In this document: piece after piece, positions 1 through 8,995 of the stretch
Position numbering within the stretch: the stretch's first letter is position 1
Layout of the letters: every line of letters starts with the position of its first letter
Assembly (NCBI GenBank): GCA_963781785.1
Contig: CAWAHD010000003.1
Coordinates: 744,001 to 808,000, forward strand
Length of the DNA: 64,000 nt
Direction: 5' to 3'
Origin: CAWAHD01 sp963781785
GTDB taxonomy: Bacteria > Planctomycetota > Planctomycetia > Isosphaerales > Isosphaeraceae
Notes under the pieces: model-generated
The model's database searches: none
The model's input: only the letters and a program-made list of their open reading frames with translations
Told to the model about the DNA's origin: nothing
Made by a program: the position numbers and the translations under genes

Positions 1-1559
1 TCGTAACCGGTGAGCTTGGGCTCGTCGAAGATCCGCCGAGAGCGAACGTTGGGGGGTAAGAGTGCCTGGTCAAACCGGCCGATGACTTCATTGGCGAAGA
101 ATTCGCGATACGGCTCGACCGTCTTGGTGAAGTGCTCGAGCGAGGAGACGTCGAGCTTCTTCATGAACTCGCGGCGCACGTCGGCGCTTTCAACCAGAAG
201 GAGTTGGTTGTGGCGGTCGATCTCGTGGAGCTGGCGGTCTTGACGGTCTCGGATGAAGGGCGCGAGCTGGTCGGCAGCAAAGACGGGTCGGCGCGTCGTC
301 GTCGTCACGAGCGAGGATCCGGGTTTGATGGCCGAGGCCAAGAGCGCGATCGCCTGCTCTGTGCCGAACGGGCCGGTGCCATCCGGTCCACTGGCGACCA
401 GCTCGATCTTGGGCGAGGGATTCAATCCCTCCACCAGGTGGCGCGCCTTCTCGACTTCGGTCTTGACCGTCGCGAGCGGGGGCGTGGTCAGACGGCCCGG
501 AGCCCCGCCGGTACCCGGCGGGATGACGAGCTCCGGTCCTTTGGCCGCTTCGATCAGGAGGGTCCGAGGCGCGATCAGGCTGGCGACCTCGGCGTCGCCG
601 AACTGCTCGAGCAACCCGAAGACATTGCGGTCGACCGGCTGCCGCCAGACATCACTTCGGTCGCCGAAATATCCGCTGACGCAGACCGCCCGGATTCGCG
701 GGTCAAGTGCAGCCGCGTAGAACGCGACCATTCCCCCCTCGCCAAATCCGAAAACTCCGAGCGGCAGCGGGAAATCCGCAGGGTGTTCTTGGTTCAAGGC
801 ATCACAGAGCGCGAGCACTTTCTGGACTTCATAGCCGATCAAGTGCCGGCCCAGCTCGAATGCCGAGCGATATGCAAACTCGCGGTTAGTGAGCCGTGCG
901 CGGCCATTACGTAGGACAACGGTGCGATCGATGAGCACAGGCACAATCACCCGGAAGCCGCTCTCCGCCAGCCGCCGCGCCACCTGCAATTCCTCGGATA
1001 CGCCCACGACCAGCCCGGCGAGCTGCTCCGGCGTCTGGTCGGCATCGGGGATCACGATGACGTCGCCGATTTTTGAATTGGGCGGAGTCAGCTCCAGCCC
1101 TTCACCAGTCACGTCGCCGAAGGCCGGCCAGCTCACGACGTCAACGCGGAAAGCCGGATGGATGTTTGGGTCCGTCGGGGCGAGCGCGAATGGATGATCC
1201 CTGAGACGCCGGATCGAGATGGACTTCACTCGCTGGTCACGCACGCCCAGGATGTGGGCGAGCCGGTTGCGGTTGGGCTCGACCGAGGCCGCATAGGCGG
1301 CCGGACTGGAAAGATCGCGCTTCCAGTAGCCCGCCCGTTTGGCCGTCGATTCTTCGATCTGGTCGAGCAGGAAACGGTCGACACCCGCGACCAGCTCGCT
1401 AGCCACGTCGCCGGTTGTGTGCAGCGGCTTTGTGCCCGGGAGAGCGGCCCCATCCTCCTGGGCCGCCGAGGTCGGCGCCGCCGATATGAAGAGAAACGCA
1501 CCGACGAGCCAGAGAGAGAATCGCGAAGCCGCTCGGCCGGCAAGGATGCGTCGTTTCAT
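1..1559 (-). CDS. Exported alpha/beta-hydrolase-fold protein, nucleophile missing, 3' end outside window
   Basis: The reading frame opens with ATG at 1557-1559 and stays open to the window edge, so about 519 residues are seen without a stop. Residues 1-33 form a signal peptide (MKRR, hydrophobic stretch SLWLVGAFLFI, then SAAPTSAAQ). The middle resembles planctomycete acetylxylan-esterase or dienelactone-hydrolase-like proteins: a strand-turn region GVFGFGEGGMVAFYAAALD, then ALDPRIRAVCVSGYFGDR and LIAPRTLLIEAAKGPE, which match the elbow, the following strand and the strand before the catalytic acid. At the elbow the usual GxSxG reads G-F-G-E-G at residues 271-275, with Gly273 where the serine should be. 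I infer an exported fold member that is not a serine hydrolase. It is convergent with nothing in view on its left; the next gene upstream is the sigma factor on the same strand. Confidence 0.75.
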   Translation of the reverse strand, partial: MKRRILAGRAASRFSLWLVGAFLFISAAPTSAAQEDGAALPGTKPLHTTGDVASELVAGVDRFLLDQIEESTAKRAGYWKRDLSSPAAYAASVEPNRNRLAHILGVRDQRVKSISIRRLRDHPFALAPTDPNIHPAFRVDVVSWPAFGDVTGEGLELTPPNSKIGDVIVIPDADQTPEQLAGLVVGVSEELQVARRLAESGFRVIVPVLIDRTVVLRNGRARLTNREFAYRSAFELGRHLIGYEVQKVLALCDALNQEHPADFPLPLGVFGFGEGGMVAFYAAALDPRIRAVCVSGYFGDRSDVWRQPVDRNVFGLLEQFGDAEVASLIAPRTLLIEAAKGPELVIPPGTGGAPGRLTTPPLATVKTEVEKARHLVEGLNPSPKIELVASGPDGTGPFGTEQAIALLASAIKPGSSLVTTTTRRPVFAADQLAPFIRDRQDRQLHEIDRHNQLLLVESADVRREFMKKLDVSSLEHFTKTVEPYREFFANEVIGRFDQALLPPNVRSRRIFDEPKLTGY

Positions 1560-1765
1560 GGATCGGTCCATCCCGTGAAACGGTGAGTGTGAGCGCGTTT
1601 TCAGCGACAGGGAGAGCCTGCCCGGCGCTCGGGAGAGCTCCGGTGGTTGGCGTTTCCCAAGAGCGCACCGCCGACCATACAGCGCGCGGACACGCGCGGC
1701 AAGAAGTGGGAGTCTGTCGAGGAGTCTGGCGGGCGGCTGGCCGACCGATGACGGGGCAGGGAACA

Positions 1766-1809
1766 ATTGGTGTCCGTTCATTCTTTTCAAAAAATGAACG
1801 GACACCAAT
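1766..1809. terminator. Perfect 17-bp inverted repeat after the sigma-factor gene
   Basis: The arms at 1766-1782 and 1793-1809 are exact reverse complements around a 10-nt AT-rich loop. The hairpin lies four bases past the stop codon of the sigma gene on the minus strand. It is placed like an intrinsic terminator, but only a short TTG follows on that strand instead of a T run, so it could equally be a dispersed palindrome. Confidence 0.5.
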
Positions 1810-1812
1810 CTG

Positions 1813-3492
1813 TCAGAGCATGGGCAGATCGAGCTTTTCTTCGCCGGCGATCTTGCGGAGCTTATCCTGGGCTCGCGACTCGATCTGGCGGACGCGCTCC
1901 TTGGTGATGCCGAGCTCTCGGCCAAGTTGCTCCAGAGTTTGCTCGCTGGCGCCGCCCAGGCCAAAGCGGCTGATGATGATCTTGCGCTCGCGCTCATCGA
2001 GCCGGCCGAGCATTCCCTTGACGGCTTCTTGCATGCGCTTGAGGGCGCTTTCGTATTCGTGTTCGTCGGTCCGGTTGTCGGCGGCGGCCTCGAACATTTC
2101 TTCGTGACCGGTGACGAAGCGGTCGCGCCGGTAGTTTTCCTCGGGGATCGTCCGCGCGAAGTTCTTCATGATGGCCCACGAGGCATAGGTGCTGAACTTG
2201 TTGCCGCGGGAGAAGTCAAACTTCTCGACGGCGCGGATCAGCGACATGTTGCCGTCGGAGACCAGCTCGAAGAAGTTGTTGGATGGGCCGACGTGGCGCT
2301 TGGCGATCGACACGACGAGGCGAAGGTTGGACCGGATGATCTGGTTCTTGACGGCCAGCGCCTCTTCCTGGAGCCGTTCAATCTCGTCGAGGTCTGACGT
2401 TTTGGCCCGGGTCGGCTCGACCTTGGCGCGGCGGTCCTGGGCCAGTTTCTTGAGATAATTCATCTTCCGGAACAGATGCATTTCCTGGTCGCGATCCAGA
2501 AGCGGCACTTCGTAGAGGCTCGACAGGTACGGTGGAAGCCCCTTGGGCGCCTTGGGCCGCCGGGGCGGTTTGCCGTCGGCCGGCTCGGGCATCGGTGCCA
2601 GGATCGCCGCGCCGGCCCCGGGCATCGCAAAGCTCGCGTGGTCGATCAACTCGAGCTTGGTCGCCAGGATTCGCCCGGCGCGCATCTCGTTGATCACGCG
2701 ATAGATGCTCGACCGCGTGCGGCCATACTGCCGCGCCAGCACTTCGGCCGAGGTTCCCATGCGGAAGCGCAGGTAAATCTGGGCCTTGGATTCATCGTCC
2801 AGCGAAGGGACCGAACCGGGGAAGATCGCACGATCGGGGTGATCGCGGTCATAAGCCCGCAAGGTCAATCTGACAGTTTCTGTGGAGCGTGACATTTTAC
2901 GTGCAATCCTCCGCGCGATCTCAACCAGGCCGGCCTGCCCTGGGCGAACCAGCGCCATGCGGCGAGCGCGACGGATGATTTCCTCTCGCTCTGCCTCAGT
3001 CAATTGCCGAAACCGTGAGCCTCGTTCGACCTGCGAGCGATGGGCCGTGACAAATCGCTCCAGGCTTGACTCCAAAAAACCCACCTTCGTACGTCCATCA
3101 ATCACAAATCGGCGTGCCACCAACCCCTGTCGCCGCCATCGCGTCACCGTGCGAGTCGACACGTTGTACCGGCGGCTCACTTCGTCGACCGTCAAGACCG
3201 GCTCATCCACGTGCTCGACAGCCTGGCGCGCTGTCGCCGACAGATCTTCGACGAACAGCCGCAAGTCATGTTGGACATCCCCGCCATCGAGCAAGAGAGC
3301 CGGCCACCCGTCCGGGCGAAACCCGGTGATCCTGAAACAAAGGTACTCATACGGGTACCGTCTCGCCCCTTCAATCTCGCCCAGCAAAAGCTCGGCTCGC
3401 TGCACCTGCTCTAGCCGCCGTTCCCGAGGCGCGTACCGCGTCTGCTGATCTCTCAATTGCTTCATCGCGGGATGCCGGTACGCCTTGCCCAT
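1813..3492 (-). CDS. Sigma-70 factor with N-terminal HTH domain (planctomycete type)
   Basis: About 559 residues. From the chosen start, residues 100-125 form an excisionase/MerR-like helix-turn-helix (LTVDEVSRRYNVSTRTVTRW). Residues 245-270 contain a second HTH-like stretch (SAEVLARQYGRTRSSIYRV). A region 1.2-like segment begins PPYLSSLYEVPLLDRDQE near 320. Sigma region 2 follows at 385-450 (NLRLVVSIAKRHVG, SDGNMSLIRAVEKFDFSRG, KFSTYASWAI), and region 4 with its HTH at about 500-550 (TLEQLGRELGITKERVRQIE). Region 3 is very short or absent. The frame remains open to a TTG at 3561, but ATG 3492 (MGKAYRHPAMKQL) is preferred because similarity to planctomycete homologues starts there; ATG 3465 is possible. 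It should direct core RNA polymerase to promoters; the extra N-terminal DNA-binding module is the unusual part. A hairpin follows the stop. Confidence 0.9.
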   Translation of the reverse strand: MGKAYRHPAMKQLRDQQTRYAPRERRLEQVQRAELLLGEIEGARRYPYEYLCFRITGFRPDGWPALLLDGGDVQHDLRLFVEDLSATARQAVEHVDEPVLTVDEVSRRYNVSTRTVTRWRRQGLVARRFVIDGRTKVGFLESSLERFVTAHRSQVERGSRFRQLTEAEREEIIRRARRMALVRPGQAGLVEIARRIARKMSRSTETVRLTLRAYDRDHPDRAIFPGSVPSLDDESKAQIYLRFRMGTSAEVLARQYGRTRSSIYRVINEMRAGRILATKLELIDHASFAMPGAGAAILAPMPEPADGKPPRRPKAPKGLPPYLSSLYEVPLLDRDQEMHLFRKMNYLKKLAQDRRAKVEPTRAKTSDLDEIERLQEEALAVKNQIIRSNLRLVVSIAKRHVGPSNNFFELVSDGNMSLIRAVEKFDFSRGNKFSTYASWAIMKNFARTIPEENYRRDRFVTGHEEMFEAAADNRTDEHEYESALKRMQEAVKGMLGRLDERERKIIISRFGLGGASEQTLEQLGRELGITKERVRQIESRAQDKLRKIAGEEKLDLPML

Positions 3493-4290
3493 CCTGGTTA
3501 TCCCATTAAAACAACCCAGATACCCCGTCTTCCGGTCGCGGACACTCGGTGCTCCTGTCAATCATCGTGACCTCTCATTCAACGCTCGAAGTCTCAATGT
3601 CTCCCGCGACGAAGTAATTCGGACATATTTCGTTTGAGCAGGCGGCCGATTCGGCCGCCTCAATGTTTTCGCGGCTCAAGTTGTTTTATTGTCTGTTTTT
3701 CCGCCAATCACACCGCCTGAGCTCGCGCGACCGATTGCCGGCTCCCTGACGTTGTTTTTGATCGCTTGCCTTCCGTGCCTGTATTACGTCGTATCTCCAA
3801 CGTTGGGTCGGCACGCTTTGTGACGATTGTTTGGATGCCAGCATGGATTTTTCTTGGATTCGCGGTGATCGTTCCCTCCCTTGGAGGCGCGCCGGTCGAT
3901 CGAGGTTCCCCTGAGAACTTGTCGGCACGCCTCATTCGTGGCCGACTGGTGCGCCTACTTGAATACTATTCGCTGGGAAAGACCGCCATGCAACTCTTGA
4001 ACCGCAGCCCGTGATTCCTCCGACTCATTCGCTGGGACCCATCGTTCGGGTCCAGCCGGCACCGCCAATGCGTCCGATTGGAACACCTGTTTTAAACAGA
4101 CGTTTCATTGCCACATTTTGTTCGCTCTATTCCTTATAAGCGTTAAGGCGGCGCACGGGATGTCGATCCAGGGGGACTTGTCGGCGCGGGTGGCTGGCAT
4201 ACGGAAACATCTTGACAAAAAAGGCCTTTCGTCGAATGATCCGCCGTTCTTTCCCGGTCTTTGGGGGGGGCAGCCTTGGGAGAGCGCAGG
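3493..4290. other. Gene-free stretch upstream of two divergent genes
   Basis: Short open frames here have no recognisable domain and overlap on both strands. The only structure seen is the 10-bp palindrome at 3640-3660. The stretch presumably holds the promoters of the divergent sigma-factor gene and the exported protein gene, but no clear -35/-10 pair could be chosen. Confidence 0.5.
3640..3660. repeat. GC-rich palindrome in sigma-factor upstream region
   Basis: Ten-base arms, AGGCGGCCGA and its reverse complement, flank a single T. The palindrome lies about 150 bp upstream of the preferred sigma-factor start. It may act as a hairpin in a leader transcript or as a protein site; nothing in sequence decides. 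Confidence 0.45.
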
Positions 4291-5769
4291 ATGGCGAGCA
4301 TGGAAGGCTGGCAACGAAAACTCGGCCGGAGTCTGGTATCGGGATTGGTTCTCAGCCTCTCGACCGTGACGGCTGTCCACAGTGCTGGGGATGAACCGCC
4401 AGCGAGGGTCGTGCTGACGGAGCGCATGGACGCTGGCGCGACAATCCGGGTGCGGATCGAACTGAAGGCCCAGGGGTTGTACCGGCCCGGCTTGCCGCCG
4501 GGAGGTGCGGCAACCGAGAAGAAAATGCCCAAGCCGCGGGCGATCCAGATCGAGACGCGGCTTGTTTTTGATGAGCGGATTGTCGAGGCCGGCCTGGATG
4601 GAAAGGTTTACCTGGCGTCAAGCCGCCAACTGCCGGGCTCGGGGGCCGAGCCGAGCGCGCGCGCCCGCTCGTGGAAGGCAGTTCGACAGGTCCTCCAGGC
4701 GGCTGCGGCGATCAACGGCGAGGTGCGGCCCACGGCGGCGCTGATCCGGCCAGAGATGTCGCTTCTGGTGGCCGAAGCAAGAGATCGCGAAGGGCCCGTC
4801 GTCGTGGTCAGCCCATCCGGTCCTTTGACCTGGCCCGAGCTCGAGCTGGTGCAGGGTATCGGGGATCCCCTGGCTCTACCCGGTTTACTTCCGTCACAAT
4901 CCGTCGCCGTCGGCGAGCGGTGGAACGTCGCCAAAGCCGCTGCCCAGGCCGTCAGCGGCTATGACGAGATCACGTTGAACGACCTCGCAGCCACGCTGGA
5001 ATCGGTGGCCGGGACCAAAGCGCGGATCCGTCTCAAGGGGAAGATCGAGGGCAAGGCATTCGGGGGCCCCGGAATCATCATCTGCGACGGGTTCTTGACG
5101 TTTGACCTTGAAAAGGCGCGGATCGACCAGCTTGAGCTCAATCGCGTCGAGACCCGCCAGGCGGGTCCAGTCGAGGCCGGGCTGGACTTGAAGAGCACCC
5201 TGACCGTGAGCCGCGCGGCGACCGAGCCGTCGGCCGTGCTGTCCGATAAGGCACTGGCGAACCTCTCCGTGCAGATCAATCCGCAGCGCGAGCTGCTCAT
5301 CATGACCGGCCCGGGAGGAGGCTCGACACTGCTCCACGACCGGCACTGGCACCAGTTCTGGAGTGATCCCAAGCTGATGGTCCTCAAGCGCCTCGAGGGG
5401 GGGCAGGTCATTGCTCAATGCAACCTCATGGTCGCGACGCCCGCCGGCGCGGGCCGGCACCAGGACCTCGGCCAGTTCCGCGACGACATCCGCCGCGGTC
5501 TGAAAGACCGGTTCGTGCAGTTTTTGGGTGCCGGCGAAATCGGCGGCGACCCGGCCGGCGGGTTTCGGTACAAGGTCGGCGTTCAGGGCCGTGAACGGGA
5601 TCTCGGCGTCGTCTGGTATTACTACTTGATCGCGAGCCCAGCCGGCGATCAGCTTCTGGCAACCTTTACCTTGCTCGAGGATCACGTCAAGATATTCGGC
5701 GGCCAGGACCTTGACGTGATTGGCTCGTTACGGTGGCTCCCGGCGGCCCAGCCCGCGCCCAAGCAGTGA
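4291..5769 (+). CDS. Exported protein of unknown function
   Basis: Not recognised beyond a planctomycete-type exported protein of about 492 residues. ATG 4291 is preceded directly by AGG; a TTG ten codons upstream and an ATG at 4300 are alternatives. A signal peptide covers roughly residues 1-32 (RKLGRSLVSGLVLSLSTVTA followed by VHSAG). The body is rich in beta-strand-like patterns, includes a segment SQSVAVGERWNV typical of lipid- or cofactor-independent beta-barrel-like exported proteins, and has no metal or catalytic motif I could identify. The C-terminal third has a DUF1795/PsbP-like look (LKRLEGGQVIAQCNLMVATP, then VWYYYLIASPAGDQLLATFT), but that is a weak resemblance. The next gene on this strand encodes another exported protein with a similar layout (BAM-like VxVGE/DVW segment, C-terminal beta domain), suggesting a functional pair. 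Confidence 0.75.
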   Translation: MASMEGWQRKLGRSLVSGLVLSLSTVTAVHSAGDEPPARVVLTERMDAGATIRVRIELKAQGLYRPGLPPGGAATEKKMPKPRAIQIETRLVFDERIVEAGLDGKVYLASSRQLPGSGAEPSARARSWKAVRQVLQAAAAINGEVRPTAALIRPEMSLLVAEARDREGPVVVVSPSGPLTWPELELVQGIGDPLALPGLLPSQSVAVGERWNVAKAAAQAVSGYDEITLNDLAATLESVAGTKARIRLKGKIEGKAFGGPGIIICDGFLTFDLEKARIDQLELNRVETRQAGPVEAGLDLKSTLTVSRAATEPSAVLSDKALANLSVQINPQRELLIMTGPGGGSTLLHDRHWHQFWSDPKLMVLKRLEGGQVIAQCNLMVATPAGAGRHQDLGQFRDDIRRGLKDRFVQFLGAGEIGGDPAGGFRYKVGVQGRERDLGVVWYYYLIASPAGDQLLATFTLLEDHVKIFGGQDLDVIGSLRWLPAAQPAPKQ

Positions 5770-6036
5770 GCGGTCCGGGGTCGGCATGCGCGCGGCGAAA
5801 AGCCTCGGTCGACATGGTCCAGCCAACAATCCATGTGAAACAGACGGCGAGAATCGTCCCGAAAATCGAGGACCGTCGAATCCGCCATACCGAAACGGCA
5901 GCCCGGTATGGTTTAATATCCGGTGCGAGTCGCGGTTTGAATTCATGCAAGTCATGAGAGAAGACGGTCGATCCGATCCGATCGATCAAACTCAAGTCAG
6001 GCCGAAGAGAGAACCGAGCGTCGAGGGCGGTGCAAA

Positions 6037-8076
6037 ATGGGCGCGAGGCGAAGCTTCCGGATAAGTCGCGTGGTGGATAAGAAGCGCAGGGTGATCCGGT
6101 GTCTTGGGCACCGGCCGCTCCGGAAACCCGAGCGGAACGGCCGTCTGGCAGCCGTGCTGTTCGGCTTCCTGGCCGTCCTCAGCGCGGGACTGATCCTGAC
6201 CACGCTTGCCGAGGCCGAGAATCCGGTTCCCAAGAACGAAGAGCAAGAGCGGCCGGCGCCGCCTGTGGCTCCCGCGGACACCCCCAAAGGAGAGCGGCCG
6301 GCGCCGCCCTTGGCTCCGGCCGATACCCCGAAGGAGGAGACCCCGGCGCCGCCCTTGGATGCACCGAGAGGAGCTACCGGGGCGCCCTCCGATGTACAGA
6401 AGAAGGCCGCACCCGGTCCAGGTGGTGCCCAGGAAGAGGCAGCGGATGAAGTGGAAGCTTTGAGCGTGCGGTATCGATTCGTCGAGCGATACAGCTTGGC
6501 CCCCGATCCCGCTCACCCCGAGCTGGTGAATCAGTACCGGGTGGGGACCCGCGACACGCTGAAGGTCATGCAGGACAAGCTGCAAGGCACGCCCGATCGG
6601 TCGGAGAGAACACTGCTGACCTTCTACACGGAGCGTGTGGCCCAGGTCAATCGGCTCGGCGGCGCCATGAGCACCGTTCGGCGGTACGACAAAGTCAAGG
6701 GGGGAAACACCGCGCGTGCGTCCGAGGTGAAACCGCCGTTTCTGGAGGGACTGCAAATCCTCTACGGCCGCCGGCCGAGGCAGAAGCCCGAGGTCTTGAG
6801 CTTGGTCGACAGTCGCCCGTTGCGCGAAGCCGAGTACGCGATGATCTGTCAGGAGGTGTTCCTGCCCCAGTTGGGGGATTTGCTTCCGCGGACAGCCGTG
6901 CGGGTGGACGACGTCTGGCCCATCCCGCGCGATGTGGCCCGGTCGTTATGGAGCGAGCTGGACGATTCCAAGGAATACGAGCTGACCGGTTCACTCCTCA
7001 GGGTCACGAAGGCAGCCTCGGGGCACTTGCTGACCGCCGTGATCGGCATCCAGGGACAATTCTGGGTGGCGGACAGCCCGAGCGCGTTCAACTCCGAGAT
7101 ATCATTCACCTTTGCGCTTCCAGATGCCGGCGCGCCGGCCGGAGGGACGACGGAGAAATCGAAGGATGCCGGCAGCCGGGCGGGCTCGGCTCGGGCCCGG
7201 ACCGAGAAGGGAGTCGTCGAAGCCCGAGGCTGGATTTCGCGAGCGGTCATGTCGCAGGTGCTCGTCAGGCTGATCGATGTTCGCAACAGCCGCCTGAAGC
7301 AAACGACGACGCGCGAGCTGGACGTGCACCGGCTCGCGATGGCTGACGCGCTCAAGGCCACCGGCAACGACGTCGCCCCCGTGGAAGTTCCCAGCCCTCT
7401 CCCCGTGGCGAGCGAAGCGAACTCATGGTTATCGTTCGAAGACCCGGCGGGGCGCTTTCGTTTCCGCCACCCGCAACAGCTTGAGATGAAGCCTCCGGAC
7501 GTAGCCGACGTCGAGCTGGTCAATTCGGCGTCGCAGGGCGGCCATGATGTGCTCACGATCACGCTCAAGCCCAGAGGCCAGGATTCCACCGCCAATGAAG
7601 CGTTCCGTGATCCCGAACAGCTCAAACGCATCATCGAGGAGCGGTGGGCGAAGCTCAAGGTCGAGGCCACGCGCGGACCAGCGGGCTGGCTCCGCCAGGA
7701 GGAGCCGGCGGCTTCCAGGCGCAGGGTCTACCGAATCGAATCCGCCGTCAACAATCCCGACGGTCGGCGTATCTATGTCGATGATTACCTCGTCGTCCTC
7801 AATCCCGCCAGGTCCGTCGCGTTTTCCTCATGGACGGAGCGGGAGGACCATGTCGGATATCGAAACCAGGTCGAATCCGTGATCAAGAGCTTTCAGATTG
7901 GTGCGACGGAACGACGTTCGGCGCCACTCCCGCTCCCCCAACATCGGCTCCGACCCCGTCGCAGTGAGCGACAAACTGCTCGGTCCGCGGGATCCTGGCT
8001 CCGCGTGCGGCTCGAGCGGAAACGGATCGATGCGAGCAAGCACGGCATGAGGACTTGCCAGTGGGCGTATTCTTAA
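6037..8076 (+). CDS. Exported or membrane-anchored protein with Pro-rich repeat linker
   Basis: About 679 residues from ATG 6037, with GAGGGCGG a few bases upstream. A hydrophobic segment at 35-55 (LAAVLFGFLAVLSAGLIL) anchors or exports the protein. It is followed by a low-complexity linker at about 65-115 with three tandem copies of a unit resembling ERPAPPLAPADTPKE. The remaining part has no recognised catalytic motif. A segment LPRTAVRVDDVWPI parallels VGERWNV in the preceding gene, and the C-terminal region (FEDPAGRFRFRHPQQLEM, VLTITLKP, SVAFSSWTEREDH) resembles the PsbP/DUF1795-like fold. The last 40 residues are Arg-rich and may be out-of-frame read-through, so the true C-terminus could be shorter. 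It probably works at the cell envelope with the upstream gene; this is inference from layout only. Confidence 0.7.
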   Translation: MGARRSFRISRVVDKKRRVIRCLGHRPLRKPERNGRLAAVLFGFLAVLSAGLILTTLAEAENPVPKNEEQERPAPPVAPADTPKGERPAPPLAPADTPKEETPAPPLDAPRGATGAPSDVQKKAAPGPGGAQEEAADEVEALSVRYRFVERYSLAPDPAHPELVNQYRVGTRDTLKVMQDKLQGTPDRSERTLLTFYTERVAQVNRLGGAMSTVRRYDKVKGGNTARASEVKPPFLEGLQILYGRRPRQKPEVLSLVDSRPLREAEYAMICQEVFLPQLGDLLPRTAVRVDDVWPIPRDVARSLWSELDDSKEYELTGSLLRVTKAASGHLLTAVIGIQGQFWVADSPSAFNSEISFTFALPDAGAPAGGTTEKSKDAGSRAGSARARTEKGVVEARGWISRAVMSQVLVRLIDVRNSRLKQTTTRELDVHRLAMADALKATGNDVAPVEVPSPLPVASEANSWLSFEDPAGRFRFRHPQQLEMKPPDVADVELVNSASQGGHDVLTITLKPRGQDSTANEAFRDPEQLKRIIEERWAKLKVEATRGPAGWLRQEEPAASRRRVYRIESAVNNPDGRRIYVDDYLVVLNPARSVAFSSWTEREDHVGYRNQVESVIKSFQIGATERRSAPLPLPQHRLRPRRSERQTARSAGSWLRVRLERKRIDASKHGMRTCQWAYS

Positions 8077-8570
8077 CAGGAATCAGGTGGACCTTCGCCA
8101 GTGGATGAATGGGCGGAGTTGCCAGTGGAATCGTGATGATTTCTGGGTTCAAACTCAAGCGAAACAATATCTCGACCAGGGGTGTATAAGATCCGGTTGG
8201 ATGACGCTATTCGTGAGTGCGGTTTCTCGCGTGCTCATCGCTTTTCATGATCCAAATCGCTCATCGAGCCGCTTTTTGAAGCAACTCTTCTAGCAAGGAT
8301 GAGTCCTGCTGACGTCGCCCTACCTCCGCATTCTTCGATGGTACGGACCGTCATTGGTCGCTCGTCGAGATGATTCGTTGATCGCTTGCAGGATGGTTGG
8401 TTGTGCGAGTCATATCGGGTCTATTTTCACGAATTTTGGGCTGCGCGCGACAAATTTCGCATCTGATCCGTAGAATTCGTAACAACCACGTCATCACGGC
8501 GCCGCACTGACAGGTGTGATCGTCGCGGAGGAGCGGTCGAGAGTTCCAGCATGACGGACGGAACGAGACG
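8077..8570. other. Gene-free stretch before the FHA gene
   Basis: About 490 bases, noticeably more AT-rich than the flanking genes, with no open frame that looks coding and no repeat that I recognise. It probably contains the promoter of the FHA/kinase locus. Confidence 0.4.
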
Positions 8571-8987
8571 ATGCGTGTGATTCTGGATGTTCTGGAAGGC
8601 CCGCAAAAGGGGCGTTCTTTTGTGTTCGAGCGTCATGACACGTTTATCGTGGGGCGGTCGCGGTTCGTGCATTGCCCGATGCCGGAGGACCGGGCTTTGT
8701 CACGCGACCATTTCCTGATCGAGATCAATCCGCCGCAATGCGAGCTGCGGGATCTGGGGAGCACCAATGGGACATTCGTGAATAATGAGCGTGTGAATCG
8801 GGTCAAGCTGTCGTCCGGCGACATGATCGCGGCCGGGCAAAGTGTCTTCCGGGTGGTCGTCGAAGCGGTGCATGAACTGTCGTCCGGCGACGAGATGGTC
8901 GACCGAGACAACACGAACAGGTCGGCCGCGCACCAGCAAGTTCGCTGCGCGGGCTGCGGGCGCTGGCGCCTCAGAATCTCACGATAG
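8571..8987 (+). CDS. FHA domain plus first zinc knuckle (front part of split FHA-kinase gene)
   Basis: A 138-residue frame. Residues 5-95 form a forkhead-associated domain with the phosphothreonine-binding signature in order: Gly28-Arg29, Ser44-Arg45-Asp-His47 and the S-T-N-G block at 64-67. FHA domains bind phosphothreonine peptides. Near the end, residues 126-129 read C-A-G-C, one half of a zinc ribbon. The frame then stops after RWRLRISR. The second knuckle, C-A-L-C, occurs 22 codons later in the next frame, at the start of the kinase. I infer that FHA, zinc ribbon and kinase were one protein and that a single-base frameshift around 8960-8980 separates them. Confidence 0.88.
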   Translation: MRVILDVLEGPQKGRSFVFERHDTFIVGRSRFVHCPMPEDRALSRDHFLIEINPPQCELRDLGSTNGTFVNNERVNRVKLSSGDMIAAGQSVFRVVVEAVHELSSGDEMVDRDNTNRSAAHQQVRCAGCGRWRLRISR

Positions 8988-8995
8988 CCGGCCCG

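Noticed and set aside
132..914. Long plus-strand open frames over 10-1586
   Set aside because: They are antisense shadows of the hydrolase-fold gene, which has a signal peptide and family-like strands on the minus strand.
3766..4014. 82-residue plus-strand frame in the gap after the sigma factor
   Set aside because: A single hydrophobic stretch is the only feature; start context, length and neighbouring frames do not support a gene.
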